In this document: positions 34,463 through 43,878 of the stretch, in pieces
Numbering within the stretch: the stretch's first letter is position 1
How the letters are laid out: every line of letters starts with the position of its first letter
DNA from: Nitrospira sp.
GTDB taxonomy: Bacteria; Nitrospirota; Nitrospiria; Nitrospirales; Nitrospiraceae
Direction: 5' to 3'
NCBI GenBank assembly: GCA_005116945.1
Contig: SWDH01000021.1
Location: 1 to 59,027 of the forward strand
DNA length: 59,027 nt
Translations under genes and position numbers: made by a program
Notes under the pieces: generated by a model
Database searches by the model: none
Told to the model about the DNA's origin: nothing
The model's input: only the letters and a program-made list of their open reading frames with translations

Positions 34463-35122
34463 TCAATTCTTCTTATCGTTCTCCAGAATGCTCCGAATGA
34501 TCGTGATGACATTGTCGGGAGTCATGTTCATACCGTCGACTTTAATATTTCCGTCCAACAAGATCGAGGGGGTGGACGACACTTTGATCCGCTCTCCCCA
34601 CCGCTTGCCGTCCTCAACGGCCTTGGCCGGCTTTCCGCTGGCCATCCCGTCCTCAAACGCTTTCGGATCGAGGCCGACTTCCCGAATCAGCACGTCCCGA
34701 ATCGAGCGGTCCAACACACCATCAATTTTGTCTTTGTGGATCGTGCGGAACAAGACCGTCTTCATTTCATTGCCCTTCCCCATCATCTTGGCCTGCTCAT
34801 ACATATCAAATGGCGTCGGAAGCTTTCCGCGAATAACGGGGAACCCGACCATCGTCACCTCCAACTTGCTACCGAACTCTTTCATAAGCAACGGCAATCC
34901 TGTCTCGTCAAACTGGTGACAATGCGGGCAGTAAAAGTCAGCGAACTCCATCACCTTCACCTTACCGGGTGTATGCGTGGAGACTTCACCCGTCACCACT
35001 TCGAACTTGCCCTGGATATCGAGAGGCACCGCGTGGGCCGGTGAGCCCCACAAGGCGACCATAGTCCATATGATCACCGCGAAAATTGCTGAACCCCGTT
35101 CCCTAAACTGTCTGCTCCTCAT
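34463..35122 (-). CDS. DsbA-family thiol:disulfide oxidoreductase
   Basis: The 219-residue protein has a signal peptide (cleaved near SPAHAVPL) and a thioredoxin fold with an inserted helical domain. The active site is FYCPHCHQF (CPHC, as in DsbA), and the cis-proline loop reads SSTPSILL. It would introduce disulfides in periplasmic proteins. AAAGGAG precedes the ATG. It lies upstream of the copper ATPase on the same strand, 98 bp apart, separated by an inverted repeat. No DsbB is seen nearby. Confidence 0.9.
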   Translation of the reverse strand: MRSRQFRERGSAIFAVIIWTMVALWGSPAHAVPLDIQGKFEVVTGEVSTHTPGKVKVMEFADFYCPHCHQFDETGLPLLMKEFGSKLEVTMVGFPVIRGKLPTPFDMYEQAKMMGKGNEMKTVLFRTIHKDKIDGVLDRSIRDVLIREVGLDPKAFEDGMASGKPAKAVEDGKRWGERIKVSSTPSILLDGNIKVDGMNMTPDNVITIIRSILENDKKN

Positions 35123-35206
35123 AATCGACTCCTTTCTTAGATCGACGCTGATCGCTCATTATAGCGAATGTACCGAGAACTTACTCTCTTGTGTTAGACT
35201 GTGGCT

Positions 35207-35785
35207 ATGCGAAGAACCTGTGCGATATTGCCCCTTCTCCTGCGGCAAACGAGGGCCAGCCTCCCGGCACGTGCGGTGCTCTCTCTCATAGCGTTGCTCG
35301 TTATGCTCGCGGGTTGTGCCTCGACGCAAGAGGCGGATGAAAGGCAGGGACTCAACTTTCTCCAAGTCAAGGCAGCGCCGGACTCCTTCCAAGGCCAACC
35401 GGCGATCTTCGGCGGCAAAGTCTTGACGGCTCGACGACAGAAAGACGGGACGAAGATCGAAATCCTCCAGTTGCCGCTCGATCGATCCATGCGGCCCGGG
35501 TACGACTTGACCCAATCACAGGGCCGCTTTATCGCGATCTACCGGGAATTCCTCGACCCTGCGACCATCCCGCCGGGAACCAGAGTCACCGTGACCGGCC
35601 AGGTCTCTGGCTCTGTGACGCAGCCATTGGATGAAACGGAATATACCTACCCCGTTCTTACGATCAATCGTGTGCAAGTGTGGAGCGCAGCAGAAAATGT
35701 GGCCCCCCGCATCCGCCCCTATCCCTATATGGGGCCTAGTCCCTATTGGGGGCCCTACTGGGGGCCTTGGCCCTACTACTGGTAA
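35207..35785 (+). CDS. Slp-family outer-membrane lipoprotein
   Basis: The 192-residue protein has a lipoprotein signal (LLVMLAGC) and the Slp domain: FLQVKAAPDSFQGQPAIFGG, then IEILQLPLD, RFIAIYREFLDP and GTRVTVTGQV. Slp proteins are starvation/stress-inducible outer-membrane lipoproteins of unclear function. The C-terminal 22 residues are almost only Pro, Tyr, Trp and Gly (PYWGPYWGPWPYYW), an unusual aromatic tail. A GTG six bases upstream also opens the frame. A family A repeat begins one base after the stop. Confidence 0.85.
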   Translation: MRRTCAILPLLLRQTRASLPARAVLSLIALLVMLAGCASTQEADERQGLNFLQVKAAPDSFQGQPAIFGGKVLTARRQKDGTKIEILQLPLDRSMRPGYDLTQSQGRFIAIYREFLDPATIPPGTRVTVTGQVSGSVTQPLDETEYTYPVLTINRVQVWSAAENVAPRIRPYPYMGPSPYWGPYWGPWPYYW

Positions 35786-35786
35786 A

Positions 35787-35899
35787 CAGGCTGCTGAAAA
35801 AGCCCGCCAGCATCGTTCAGACCCTCAACGTACCACGGAGAGTACGCCTCAGGCCTTCACTCGCTGCAGCCTTGCTGGACGGTCTTTTTGAGCAGCCTG
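35787..35899. repeat. Family A palindromic element (complete)
   Basis: Ends CAGGCTGCTGAAAAAGCCCG and CTTTTTGAGCAGCCTG are inverted; a central dyad around CGTACCACGGAGAGTACG is at 35829-35846. It follows the Slp stop codon by one base. The remaining 187 bp to 36086 show nothing clear. Confidence 0.85.
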
Positions 35900-36086
35900 C
35901 AGTATGGAACTATGCACCTCGCAGACCGACCACCGAAGTTCTCCTGACCCCGATTAGTCCTGCAACAGCAGACCTCAAACAATTTCGCCTCGGATTATTC
36001 TGGACTTCCGAGGCATTCTCGCGATCTTTACAGCGGTCAGCTATTTCACCAATACGTTCCTTCTCTTCATCCTACTTCTCTCATCA

Positions 36087-37151
36087 TCATTGACCTCCAG
36101 ACCCGACGATCCGCTCGACCCGATCGTCGCGCCCGCCGAGACTGAGATATTGGTGATAGTGTGCCAGGGCTTTCGGCAAGTCTTTCCGATGCAACTCATA
36201 GAAGACACCCAAGTTGTAATGCGCTTCGGCATAATTCGGCTTGAGCCCCACCGCACGCTCATACGACTGCTCCGCCTCATCAAGCCTGTTGAGACCAGTA
36301 TAGGTCACACCCAAGTTCATATGTGCTTCGGCATATTGGGGGCGGTACCGCAAGACTTCAAGAAATTCCCGCTCAGCCTCCACGGGCCGGCCCTGACCCC
36401 GATGAATGAACGCAAGGTTATAATGCGCATCCACAAACGCGGGCTTCACCGCGATGGCCTTTCTGTATGAATCGGCAGCTTCCGCGAGCACATTGTCCTT
36501 CTCCGCCATTCGCCCGGCAAGGTACCATCCATCCGCATACTTGGGATCGAGCTTCAGCAATCGCCCCACCGTCTCTCGTGCACCGCGACTGTCGCCCTGC
36601 GCCTCGTCGAGCAATGCAAGACTATAGAGCGCATCACGGTGGTTCGGATGGGCGCCCAGCAAGGCCTGATATGTTTTGATGGCCGAGGCGGCATCGCGAC
36701 GTTGCTCATACAGCTTGGCTAAGTCGAAATACGAATCAGCATGACGTGGATCGGTCTCAATCGCCCGTTTGAGAGCCTGCTCCGCCTCGGCCAATTTCCC
36801 CTGAATCCGATAGACCTTGGCGAGGTCCTTCAATGCGTCGGGATAGGCCGGCTTCAGTTTGAGCGCCTGGGTAAAGGCATCGACAGCCTGAGCCGGCTTC
36901 TTCTCTTTGAAATAGATCATGCCAAGAAGATGGTGGGTTTCAGCTGAGGAGGGATTCAATTCGATGGCTTTCCTAGCCGCCTCAGATGCCGCAGCAAGGT
37001 CACCTTTTCTCAGCAACGCAGCGCCTCGCTCGTAATGCTGCTGCACAACATCCGATTGTTCAGCCGCCGCGGGGACCGTGGCGAGAGGAGAAATTACGGC
37101 CAGGCAGATGACGAACAGCACGATAGCGCTATGCCGGAGGAGTCTCTTCAT
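36087..37151 (-). CDS. Secreted tetratricopeptide-repeat protein
   Basis: The 354-residue protein has a signal peptide (MKRLLRHSAIVLFVIC, cleavage near PAAAEQS) and eight or nine consecutive canonical TPRs (for example AHYNLAFIHRGQGRPVEAE and AHMNLGVTYTGLNRLDEAEQSY). The ATG at 37151 is chosen at the signal peptide; the frame is open to 37208. Its first 80-90 residues are nearly repeated by the truncated gene at the window end (58749-59027), so the two are recent paralogues. Function is presumably scaffolding; no partner is evident. Confidence 0.82.
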   Translation of the reverse strand: MKRLLRHSAIVLFVICLAVISPLATVPAAAEQSDVVQQHYERGAALLRKGDLAAASEAARKAIELNPSSAETHHLLGMIYFKEKKPAQAVDAFTQALKLKPAYPDALKDLAKVYRIQGKLAEAEQALKRAIETDPRHADSYFDLAKLYEQRRDAASAIKTYQALLGAHPNHRDALYSLALLDEAQGDSRGARETVGRLLKLDPKYADGWYLAGRMAEKDNVLAEAADSYRKAIAVKPAFVDAHYNLAFIHRGQGRPVEAEREFLEVLRYRPQYAEAHMNLGVTYTGLNRLDEAEQSYERAVGLKPNYAEAHYNLGVFYELHRKDLPKALAHYHQYLSLGGRDDRVERIVGSGGQ

Positions 37152-37379
37152 TCTCAGCCGACGCCTTTCTGCACCAATAACAGTCCAGCAAACTATAGAC
37201 GGCAGCAACTATGAAATCAATGAAGCGCACCTAGCCCGTGATCGGTGCGCGCTCGGTGCGCGCAAAGACACTCGCAGGATGAGCAGCCTGTTCGGCGAGA
37301 AGGGAGGGAACGATCACCAGCATGCGAGAAATGTAATGCACGATTACAAGACGCGACCCCTAATTTTCAATTTTCATAC

Positions 37380-37892
37380 TCAGGTCATTTCATCGCGGGC
37401 TGCGTTCAATGCCTGCATGAGGATTTCCCTTTCCTCCTCCGGAAGTTCGATTTCAGTCACGCGCATTATTCCCATCTCAAGCAACCGGGTTCGGTAACCG
37501 AGGGCCCGAATGAAGCGACTTCCTTTGGGTACCACAAGATGACAATTGATATTCTCCAAGTCCGTTGCGAATTCTTGGGTCGCTGCCTTGAGGAGAGCCG
37601 CTTTCGTCGGGGGAAACATCACGATTGAAAACCGCGCGAAAGCGTCAGCAAACTTCTTGCTGGCACCAATATGGAAATCTCTACCGTTATGCCCCAAGTA
37701 GCCAGACACGGTAGCCTCCAAGAAGCACAATGTTTTATGCTGCGGCTGCAGACCGATGCCGTCGAATTCCATCCCGAAGAGTTCTCGACGGAGCGCCGCC
37801 GTTTGAACGACCTGATGGCCCTTCTCGGACTTCCTGAATCCTTCGAGCAATGCTGGTTCGATGACGTTCTTAAGGTCGTTGGTGTTTGCCAT
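37380..37892 (-). CDS. Hypothetical protein
   Basis: The 170-residue protein has no signal peptide or membrane segment and no motif I can name. Its composition is normal (mixed alpha/beta, acidic C-terminal ELPEEEREILMQALNAARDE) and there is no better frame, so it looks real. GAAGA precedes the ATG weakly. The 275 bp upstream to 38167 hold no further gene. Confidence 0.55.
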   Translation of the reverse strand: MANTNDLKNVIEPALLEGFRKSEKGHQVVQTAALRRELFGMEFDGIGLQPQHKTLCFLEATVSGYLGHNGRDFHIGASKKFADAFARFSIVMFPPTKAALLKAATQEFATDLENINCHLVVPKGSRFIRALGYRTRLLEMGIMRVTEIELPEEEREILMQALNAARDEMT

Positions 37893-38167
37893 TCTTCAAT
37901 CAACCGTGCGGCCATAACTGTAATTAGACGGATCCTCGTAAGATGCGGATCTCTGGTTTTCTGCCGTACAACACAACTGTAATTTCTTGCTGAAGGCCTG
38001 TTATCCCCTCTACCTTCAATCGCTTACCCTCTGTCATACGATTTATTGCGGCATCTTATGCCGATCAGCATAAGACCACCGACGGTTCTGCGCAAGCGTA
38101 GCGGATCAGCAACTAAAACAGAACGCTCATGAAAAATGTGGGCTAGAACAATAGAAGAGCCCTCCCG

Positions 38168-38292
38168 CAGGGTGCTCAAAATGGCATCCCAGCAAGGCCG
38201 CAGGGAGTTCGGCGACTGAAGCGTACCCTTGCGGTACGTTGCAGGGAGACGAACGACTGAGAACGAAGCTGGGGGCCATTTTCAGCATCCTG
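38168..38292. repeat. Family A palindromic element
   Basis: Ends CAGGGTGCTCAAAATGGC and GCCATTTTCAGCATCCTG are inverted; a central dyad CGTACCC/GGTACG is at 38222-38238. It ends directly at the stop codon of the oxygenase gene (38293). Confidence 0.85.
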
Positions 38293-39057
38293 CTAAGGAC
38301 GACGGTTGGAACCCGTGATCGCCTGCTTAAACACCGTGCGTAGACCAAAGTAGGCAACGGAATCTTTGAGGTTGGAATAGAGGCGCTTGAGGGTTCCCAT
38401 GTCCGGGTTGGTGACGTATTCCATCGTGAGGGCAATCCGTTCTTCGCCCTCGCCAAGTGGAGTGACCGAATGCCAGAGTTTATCTCCGTTGAAGATCACG
38501 AGATCGCCTGGTTGGGTGATCAACTCAAGATGCTTAGGCTGTTTCACTGGATCGTCTTTGAACAACTCGCAGACCAGCTTGCATTGGGTAGACTTATCGA
38601 CGAGACCCATCAAAATGGTATAGCGAGCCCCTTTGTAGTAGGACGTGTCGTAGTGAAATCCGATATGGTCCCCCGGCTCCGTATAATAGTAGAGCGCGCA
38701 GGAATGGGGGTCGTTCTCCGGGCAGAGGCTGAGCTTGGCTCGCACCAGTCGGCTCAAGAATTCGATGAAGGCCTCAGATCGATACAGATCGAGAAAGCGC
38801 GGAGCCTTCTCCATTACCGTGTAGTAGCTCACACTCCCGCCCTTTTTGTGGCCGGGAATATAGTTGCGATTCAGCTCGCCCTTCACCCCTTGCGCCTGAG
38901 GAACGAGATGCTCCTCTACCACCGACCGAGGGAGAAACTGCGGAATAAAGAGGAACTCGTTCTGGTCCCAATAGTCACGCGAGACTCGATCGAGATCCAA
39001 TCGCTTGACTGCTTCATCGACCGTGTCAACGAAGGAACCGATCAGTGACTGATTCAT
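38293..39057 (-). CDS. 2-oxoglutarate/Fe(II)-dependent oxygenase, phytanoyl-CoA hydroxylase-like
   Basis: The 254-residue protein has the Fe(II) ligands in HYDTS (HxD, about residues 135-137) and in LWHSVTP (about 198), and the 2-oxoglutarate Arg in ERIALTMEY. It would hydroxylate an unknown substrate; related enzymes act on lipids, amino acids or halogenated products. It starts with AAAAGGTGAG upstream of ATG. It stands between two family A repeats and next to lolA but is not obviously part of that operon. Confidence 0.82.
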   Translation of the reverse strand: MNQSLIGSFVDTVDEAVKRLDLDRVSRDYWDQNEFLFIPQFLPRSVVEEHLVPQAQGVKGELNRNYIPGHKKGGSVSYYTVMEKAPRFLDLYRSEAFIEFLSRLVRAKLSLCPENDPHSCALYYYTEPGDHIGFHYDTSYYKGARYTILMGLVDKSTQCKLVCELFKDDPVKQPKHLELITQPGDLVIFNGDKLWHSVTPLGEGEERIALTMEYVTNPDMGTLKRLYSNLKDSVAYFGLRTVFKQAITGSNRRP

Positions 39058-39084
39058 AAGCTCACCTTTTCCTCACCCGCCCAC

Positions 39085-39209
39085 CAGGCTGCTGAAAAAA
39101 TCCGTCAGCATCGTTCTCGCATCGTTCAGACCCTCAACGTACCCTAGAGGGTACGCCTCCGGATCTTCACTCGCTGCGGCCTTGCTGAACGGACTTTTTG
39201 AGCAGCCTG
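39085..39209. repeat. Family A palindromic element (complete)
   Basis: Ends CAGGCTGCTGAAAAAATCCG and ACTTTTTGAGCAGCCTG are inverted. The central dyad CGTACCCTAGAGGGTACG (39138-39155) is an exact 8-bp stem. It lies between the oxygenase start and the lolA stop. Confidence 0.85.
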
Positions 39210-39244
39210 GCCAGGATCTAATCTCAAACCGGTATTCGTCACAT

Positions 39245-39973
39245 TCACTGTGGGGCACTGAGCACCGGAGCCTTCACCACTTCCACATCGGCCGGCAATT
39301 TCAAATCGAAGACTGCCTCGCCAAGACCGATGTTGGATTGGAGCGATGAAAATTCAAAACTCGCGACATTCCCACTGGCTTCGTAGAGCGAGATTGTCCG
39401 AATAAAATAGGTCTTGGGAAACACTTCGATCACGATCCGCTGCAACGATTTCCCTGCCTCACCTTCACGCGACTTCGGCAAGAGGGTGAGTAACGGGATT
39501 CCTCCCACGCCGCGGTTCTTCCCCGACGTCGGCTCAATGTCGAACGATTCATCCAGCTTGGCGGCCCCCAGCAACAACTCCAACGGAGCCTTCGAAGCAG
39601 CCATTTGCGTGAGCTTCCCGACCAGCACTTGCTTGTGCTCCGGCACATACACTTTCACATCATCACGATTGACGTAGATGTCTTCGATCGACGGGTCGAG
39701 ATAATTCCATCGTAACCGGCCTGGCTTTTTGATATAGACTTTCCCCGATGACGCAATAGGCCGCTCGAACCCCTCAATCGTGGTCTTCTGCGCAAAGTCT
39801 GCCTGAATATCTTTCGTTTTCTCATACCGCGCCTGGAGTTGCTTCACCACCTCACGCACTTCCTTGACCGCATTCTCATCGCTCTCTTCAGCGGCAAGAG
39901 TCGGTAATGGGAATAGACTCCCCACACACAGGAGCACGCCTCCCACAACACATGTCCAATTGAATTTCTTCAT
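39245..39973 (-). CDS. lolA: Outer-membrane lipoprotein carrier protein LolA
   Basis: The 242-residue protein has a signal peptide (ends PTLAAEES) and the LolA pattern: VVKQLQARYEKTKDIQADFAQ at the mature start, GKVYIKKPGRLRWNY, and VNRDDVKVYVPEHKQV. It ferries lipoproteins across the periplasm to the outer membrane. No lipobox, as expected for LolA. The ATG at 39973 or the adjacent one at 39976 is the start; the frame is open to 40003. It follows ftsK on the same strand, separated by a family B repeat. Confidence 0.88.
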   Translation of the reverse strand: MKKFNWTCVVGGVLLCVGSLFPLPTLAAEESDENAVKEVREVVKQLQARYEKTKDIQADFAQKTTIEGFERPIASSGKVYIKKPGRLRWNYLDPSIEDIYVNRDDVKVYVPEHKQVLVGKLTQMAASKAPLELLLGAAKLDESFDIEPTSGKNRGVGGIPLLTLLPKSREGEAGKSLQRIVIEVFPKTYFIRTISLYEASGNVASFEFSSLQSNIGLGEAVFDLKLPADVEVVKAPVLSAPQ

Positions 39974-39995
39974 CATAATATCAATCGCAAGGGGA

Positions 39996-40177
39996 GTGGC
40001 CAAGGCTGCGCTCTGCTGCGTGCATCAAGCGACCGTCATCTATCTAAATGGTCCTTCCAAGCTCGCTCATCTCTCTTAGGGGATGGGGCCTGATTGATCT
40101 TCCACTGCGCGCGTCCAACGAGGGCTTTCTTAAGCCGCGCGTTGCGCGAGCACAGAAGATCATCAGGCTCCATCCCC
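39996..40177. repeat. Family B composite element overlapping the ftsK 3' end
   Basis: The main stem is about 23 bp, almost perfect: 40079-40102 (starting GGGGATGGGGCCTGAT) against 40155-40177 (ending AGGCTCCATCCCC). The core reads GCGCGCGTCCAACGAGG / GCCGCGCGTTGCGCGAGCA. The flank from 39996 (GGCCAAGGCTG, GCATCAAGCGACCG, CCTTCCAAGCTCGCT) matches the flank of the copy at 57665-57922 in reverse. The right arm contains the ftsK stop codon at 40163-40165. Confidence 0.8.
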
Positions 40178-42586
40178 TTCCCCTATTCCCACCGGCCCTC
40201 GCCGCCCCACAACCTCTCTCCGTCCGTCCCGACCAGCCGCGCCCACAATGCCATCCGCCTCCATTTGCTCGATCATCCGGGCCGCCCGAGGATAGCCCAC
40301 CCGCAGCCGGCGCTGAATCAGCGACGCGGACGCTGAACCGCTAGATAATACCAACTCTTTGGCTTGCTCGTATACTTCTCCTAGTCCATCTTCCTCTTTC
40401 GCCGTTTCTTGTTTCAGCGCGGTCTGCAGTTCCTGATTGTAGCTGGGTTTGGCTTGGTCTTTCACGAACTCGACCACGCGGCGGACATCGTCATCCGACA
40501 CAAACGACCCGTGCAGCCGCATGACACGCCCGGTTCCCGAAGCCATATAGAGCATGTCCCCACGACCGAGGAGCGCCTCCGCGCCATTGGCATCTAAGAT
40601 CGTGCGTGAGTCGGTCTTCGAGGAGACTTGAAAAGCAATCCGGGCCGGGAAGTTGGCCTTGATCAAACCGGTCAGCACATCGACTGACGGACGCTGCGTT
40701 GCCAGCACCAGATGAATGCCCGATGCGCGAGCCATCTGCGCCAATCGTGCGATCTTGTCTTCCACTTCCTTTGGCGCCACCATCATCAAATCCGCCAATT
40801 CATCGATCATCACGACAATGTAGGGCAACGGCTCCGGCGGAGTCGCCGGCGGCGTGAACGATCCCGGGCTGCCGTCCGGAACGACGGTTTCTCCAGCAGA
40901 GAGTCGGTCTTCTTCAGACAAAAATTGGATAGGCAATTCCGGCTGGTCCACCTTAACCGCAGATTCCGCCTCCAGCACACCTTGCTTCCCTGCAACTTTC
41001 CGATTATAGGTGTCGATGTTGCGCACTCCTGCTTCAGCCAGCAATTTATAGCGCCGCTCCATTTCAGCCACCACCCAACCAAGCCCTCGCGCCGCCGACT
41101 TGGGATCGGTGATGACCGGCCGCAACAGGTGGGGAATGCCATCGTACGTTTGAAATTCGAGCATCTTGGGGTCGATCAGGAGCAGCTTCACTTCATCGGG
41201 GCGCGCCGAAAACAGCAGACTCAAAAGCATCGTATTGAGACTGACGCTTTTCCCGGCTCCTGTGGCGCCGGCAACCAGCAAATGCGGCATCGTTTTCAAA
41301 TCGGCAACCGTGGGGGCCCCGAATATGTCCTTCCCCAACGCCAAACTGAGCTTCGATCTGGCGCGCGAAAAGGCTTCGCTTGTCATCACTTCCTTCATCG
41401 ATACCGTCTCGCGATAGAGGTTCGGGACCTCGATCCCGACCACTGATTTCCCAGGAATCGGCGCAACAATCCGGAGGCTGATCGCCTTCAACGCCAATGC
41501 CAGATCATCGGCAAGATTCACAATGCGCGCGACCTTGGTCCCCGGCGCCGGCTCGAATTCGTACATCGTCACGACCGGGCCAGGACGAACTTCCGTTACC
41601 TTCCCAGCAATGCCAAAACTGAGTAGGGCGCGTGTCAGCACATCGGATTGCGCCTTGATTTCCTCTTCCGTGACACGCCCGAGCGGGCCTGACGGATCGC
41701 TCAAGAGCACAGCCGGATCCGGCAAGATATAGTCCCCCGCCTTCGCGTGGGTAGTGACAACCTGCTTGTCTAACTCAGACTCAATCGGCTCAGCCGGTTC
41801 GGGGGTCGGTTGCCGTGACGGCTGAATGACCGGCCAATTCAATTCCGGCTCTGCAATCGCCCCAGGAAGCGTCTCTTCAATCACCGCGCGAATGGCCGAC
41901 GACGATTTCTGTCTCGTTTTCCGTGGAGGCTCGGGAACGGCTTCTTCTTCCTCCGTTTGATCTGGAATCAACGTTCGCGCCCGATTGAACATCCAATTAC
42001 CCCACCCGGGAATCCGCCGGGCGATCTCAGCCAGAGAGATCGGCGCCGTGAAAAGCAGGGAAACCAGTAACCCCGCCACGATCAAAATATGGGCGCCGGT
42101 ACTTGCAAAATAGGTTCGTAAACTTTCAGCCAGCACTTGTCCGAAGACGCCCCCAGCCATCCCTCGATTAATAAGGCCGCTGGCGACAGTCGGCACCGCC
42201 ATGACTTCGAGATGGAACAGGCCGCTGAGAAACAACAATACCGCCAGCGAGGCGCCGGCGTTCCGCAGACGAATCGACAGATCGCTCTGTGTAAAACACC
42301 GAGCACCTAAGAAACCGAGGAGAATGGGGAATACGTAGGCGGCCCCGCCGATCGACCAGAAGAGGGCAGACGCGAAGTAGGCGCCGACCGAACCAATGAG
42401 GTTTTTAGATGGAATGGCCGCAGTAGCCCCGGCCTTGAGTTCCCCTGGAACAAAGGACAGCATGCTGAGCAGCGTCAAGAGCGCCAACGCGATCAGGATG
42501 ACCCCGATCACTTCTCGCTTGATATGTGAGGAGGGGGGAACGGCGCCGCGGGCCTCGCCCCGCTTGGCCGAAGTGGTGACAGCCAT
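40163..42586 (-). CDS. ftsK: DNA translocase FtsK
   Basis: The 807-residue protein pumps chromosomal DNA at the division septum. It has four N-terminal membrane helices (about residues 25-185), an acidic/Pro linker, the RecA-like motor with Walker A GATGAGKS and Walker B LLLIDPK-type strand, and a C-terminal winged-helix gamma domain (SASLIQRRLRVGYPRAARMIEQME). Length is typical of compact FtsK/SpoIIIE. The last residues (GIGEGDGA) come from an invading family B repeat and extend past the usual GRREV ending. No ribosome site is evident at the ATG. Confidence 0.95.
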   Translation of the reverse strand: MAVTTSAKRGEARGAVPPSSHIKREVIGVILIALALLTLLSMLSFVPGELKAGATAAIPSKNLIGSVGAYFASALFWSIGGAAYVFPILLGFLGARCFTQSDLSIRLRNAGASLAVLLFLSGLFHLEVMAVPTVASGLINRGMAGGVFGQVLAESLRTYFASTGAHILIVAGLLVSLLFTAPISLAEIARRIPGWGNWMFNRARTLIPDQTEEEEAVPEPPRKTRQKSSSAIRAVIEETLPGAIAEPELNWPVIQPSRQPTPEPAEPIESELDKQVVTTHAKAGDYILPDPAVLLSDPSGPLGRVTEEEIKAQSDVLTRALLSFGIAGKVTEVRPGPVVTMYEFEPAPGTKVARIVNLADDLALALKAISLRIVAPIPGKSVVGIEVPNLYRETVSMKEVMTSEAFSRARSKLSLALGKDIFGAPTVADLKTMPHLLVAGATGAGKSVSLNTMLLSLLFSARPDEVKLLLIDPKMLEFQTYDGIPHLLRPVITDPKSAARGLGWVVAEMERRYKLLAEAGVRNIDTYNRKVAGKQGVLEAESAVKVDQPELPIQFLSEEDRLSAGETVVPDGSPGSFTPPATPPEPLPYIVVMIDELADLMMVAPKEVEDKIARLAQMARASGIHLVLATQRPSVDVLTGLIKANFPARIAFQVSSKTDSRTILDANGAEALLGRGDMLYMASGTGRVMRLHGSFVSDDDVRRVVEFVKDQAKPSYNQELQTALKQETAKEEDGLGEVYEQAKELVLSSGSASASLIQRRLRVGYPRAARMIEQMEADGIVGAAGRDGRREVVGRRGPVGIGEGDGA

Positions 42587-42668
42587 GATCGCGATGCTAG
42601 CACAGGGATTCGGTCATTTCAAACGAAGACGCCGTTGGAACCACGCCACAGAATACACTTACAGCTCA

Positions 42669-43469
42669 TCAATCGAGTGCAAGAGCGAGCTGGAGAAACT
42701 CCTCAACCGACAACGTTTCTGCTCTGCGTGTTGGAGCAATATCCAATCGCTTCAACGTCTCGATCACAGGATGAAGTTCATACCCTTCATCGCGAAGAGA
42801 ATTCACCAGCGTTTTTCTCCGATGCGCGAAGGCTGCCTTGACGAGCGCACGCAATGTGACTTCCTCCTTTGCGCTGAGCCTTGTGCGGTCTTTCATGCCC
42901 AACCGCACCACCGCCGAAGCCACGTCCGGTCTGGGGCGGAAACATTGGGCGGAAACACGAAACGCTTTCGTGATGTCTGCTGCATACTGTGCCATGACAG
43001 AGAGCACGCCGTAGTCGGACCCGCCAGGCTGTGCCACCAATCGATCAGCCACTTCGTCCTGCAACATCAGCACCATCCGGGGAAACCGGCCCCGCTGATC
43101 GAGTAATCGAAACAGCAACGGCGTTGAAATGTAGTAGGGTAAATTTGCGACGACGACCGTCCCCATCGGCAGGTTCTCGACCGGATACGCCAATGCATCA
43201 TCACACACCAATTCCACATTCGGAAGCTCCGCCTGCTTCGTGTTGAGATAGGCATGAAGCCGTGGGTCCACTTCGATCGCCGTCACGTGGCCGGCGGCGC
43301 GACTCAGCGCCTCCGTCAAGATGCCTCGACCTGGACCGATTTCCAATACATGGCCGTTGGAGCTCAGTTCCGCCAGGGCGACGATTTTGCGCACGATATT
43401 GGGGTCAATCAGAAAATTTTGGCCGAGCCGTTTGTTTGGCGGAGGGAGACTTGGAATTGACACAGTCAA
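42669..43469 (-). CDS. rsmA: 16S rRNA adenine-N6,N6-dimethyltransferase
   Basis: The 266-residue protein dimethylates two adjacent adenosines in helix 45 of 16S rRNA. Motifs: GQNFLIDPNI, SAM-binding GPGRGILTEAL (motif I), and catalytic NLPYYIS (motif IV). It begins with TTG at 43469, overlapping the stop of the 109-residue gene upstream (TTGA). The junction contains a perfect dyad AATTGAC/GTCAATT (43455-43471). Confidence 0.93.
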   Translation of the reverse strand: MTVSIPSLPPPNKRLGQNFLIDPNIVRKIVALAELSSNGHVLEIGPGRGILTEALSRAAGHVTAIEVDPRLHAYLNTKQAELPNVELVCDDALAYPVENLPMGTVVVANLPYYISTPLLFRLLDQRGRFPRMVLMLQDEVADRLVAQPGGSDYGVLSVMAQYAADITKAFRVSAQCFRPRPDVASAVVRLGMKDRTRLSAKEEVTLRALVKAAFAHRRKTLVNSLRDEGYELHPVIETLKRLDIAPTRRAETLSVEEFLQLALALD

Positions 43470-43792
43470 TTCCCGGTTGAAGGGCGAGGAGCGGTTTGCC
43501 TCAGTTGTGTGGCCAGATCGGTCAGCGGAGTTTTGAAATAGTCGATGAGGTCGGTAAACTCCTCTACCAGATCGTTGCTAAACGAGGGTCCTGGTTGCAG
43601 CGCGGCAAACTTCTGGCCTTCTTTCTGACCCAGAGACGCAGTGATGAGCGCACTCGTTCTCGCTTTCCATTTGGCCACTCGTTCGGAGCCGGAAACTGTG
43701 TTGAGCGTCTCCATCGTGTCATGGAATATCTGATCCAATTCCTTCAACTGCGTCTGAAGCATGTCACGCGTGGCTTCCGATTGGTTAGTCAT
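43466..43792 (-). CDS. Small hypothetical protein upstream of rsmA
   Basis: The 108-residue soluble, mostly helical protein has no recognised family (LQTQLKELDQIFHDTMETL, then KARTSALITASLGQKEG). The ATG at 43792 follows GGGAG by 7 bases; a TTG one codon earlier is possible. Overlap with rsmA by 4 bp shows the two are translated together. It may assist ribosome or cell-division functions, but nothing in the sequence says so. Confidence 0.7.
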   Translation of the reverse strand: MTNQSEATRDMLQTQLKELDQIFHDTMETLNTVSGSERVAKWKARTSALITASLGQKEGQKFAALQPGPSFSNDLVEEFTDLIDYFKTPLTDLATQLRQTAPRPSTGN

Positions 43793-43829
43793 CAATGGCT
43801 CCCGTTTTTCTGGTGTATTTGGTTTGTCT

Positions 43830-43876
43830 GGTTTGTTTGGTTAACTGAAATCCGAACGAGACACACCAAACAAACC
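43830..43876. repeat. Inverted CCAAACAAACC repeat after pdxA
   Basis: GGTTTGTTTGG (43830-43840) pairs exactly with CCAAACAAACC (43866-43876), next to the pdxA stop at 43879. The same word (TTTGTTTGGTT) is found at about 31751, upstream of the HtrA gene. Confidence 0.55.
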
Positions 43877-43878
43877 GT

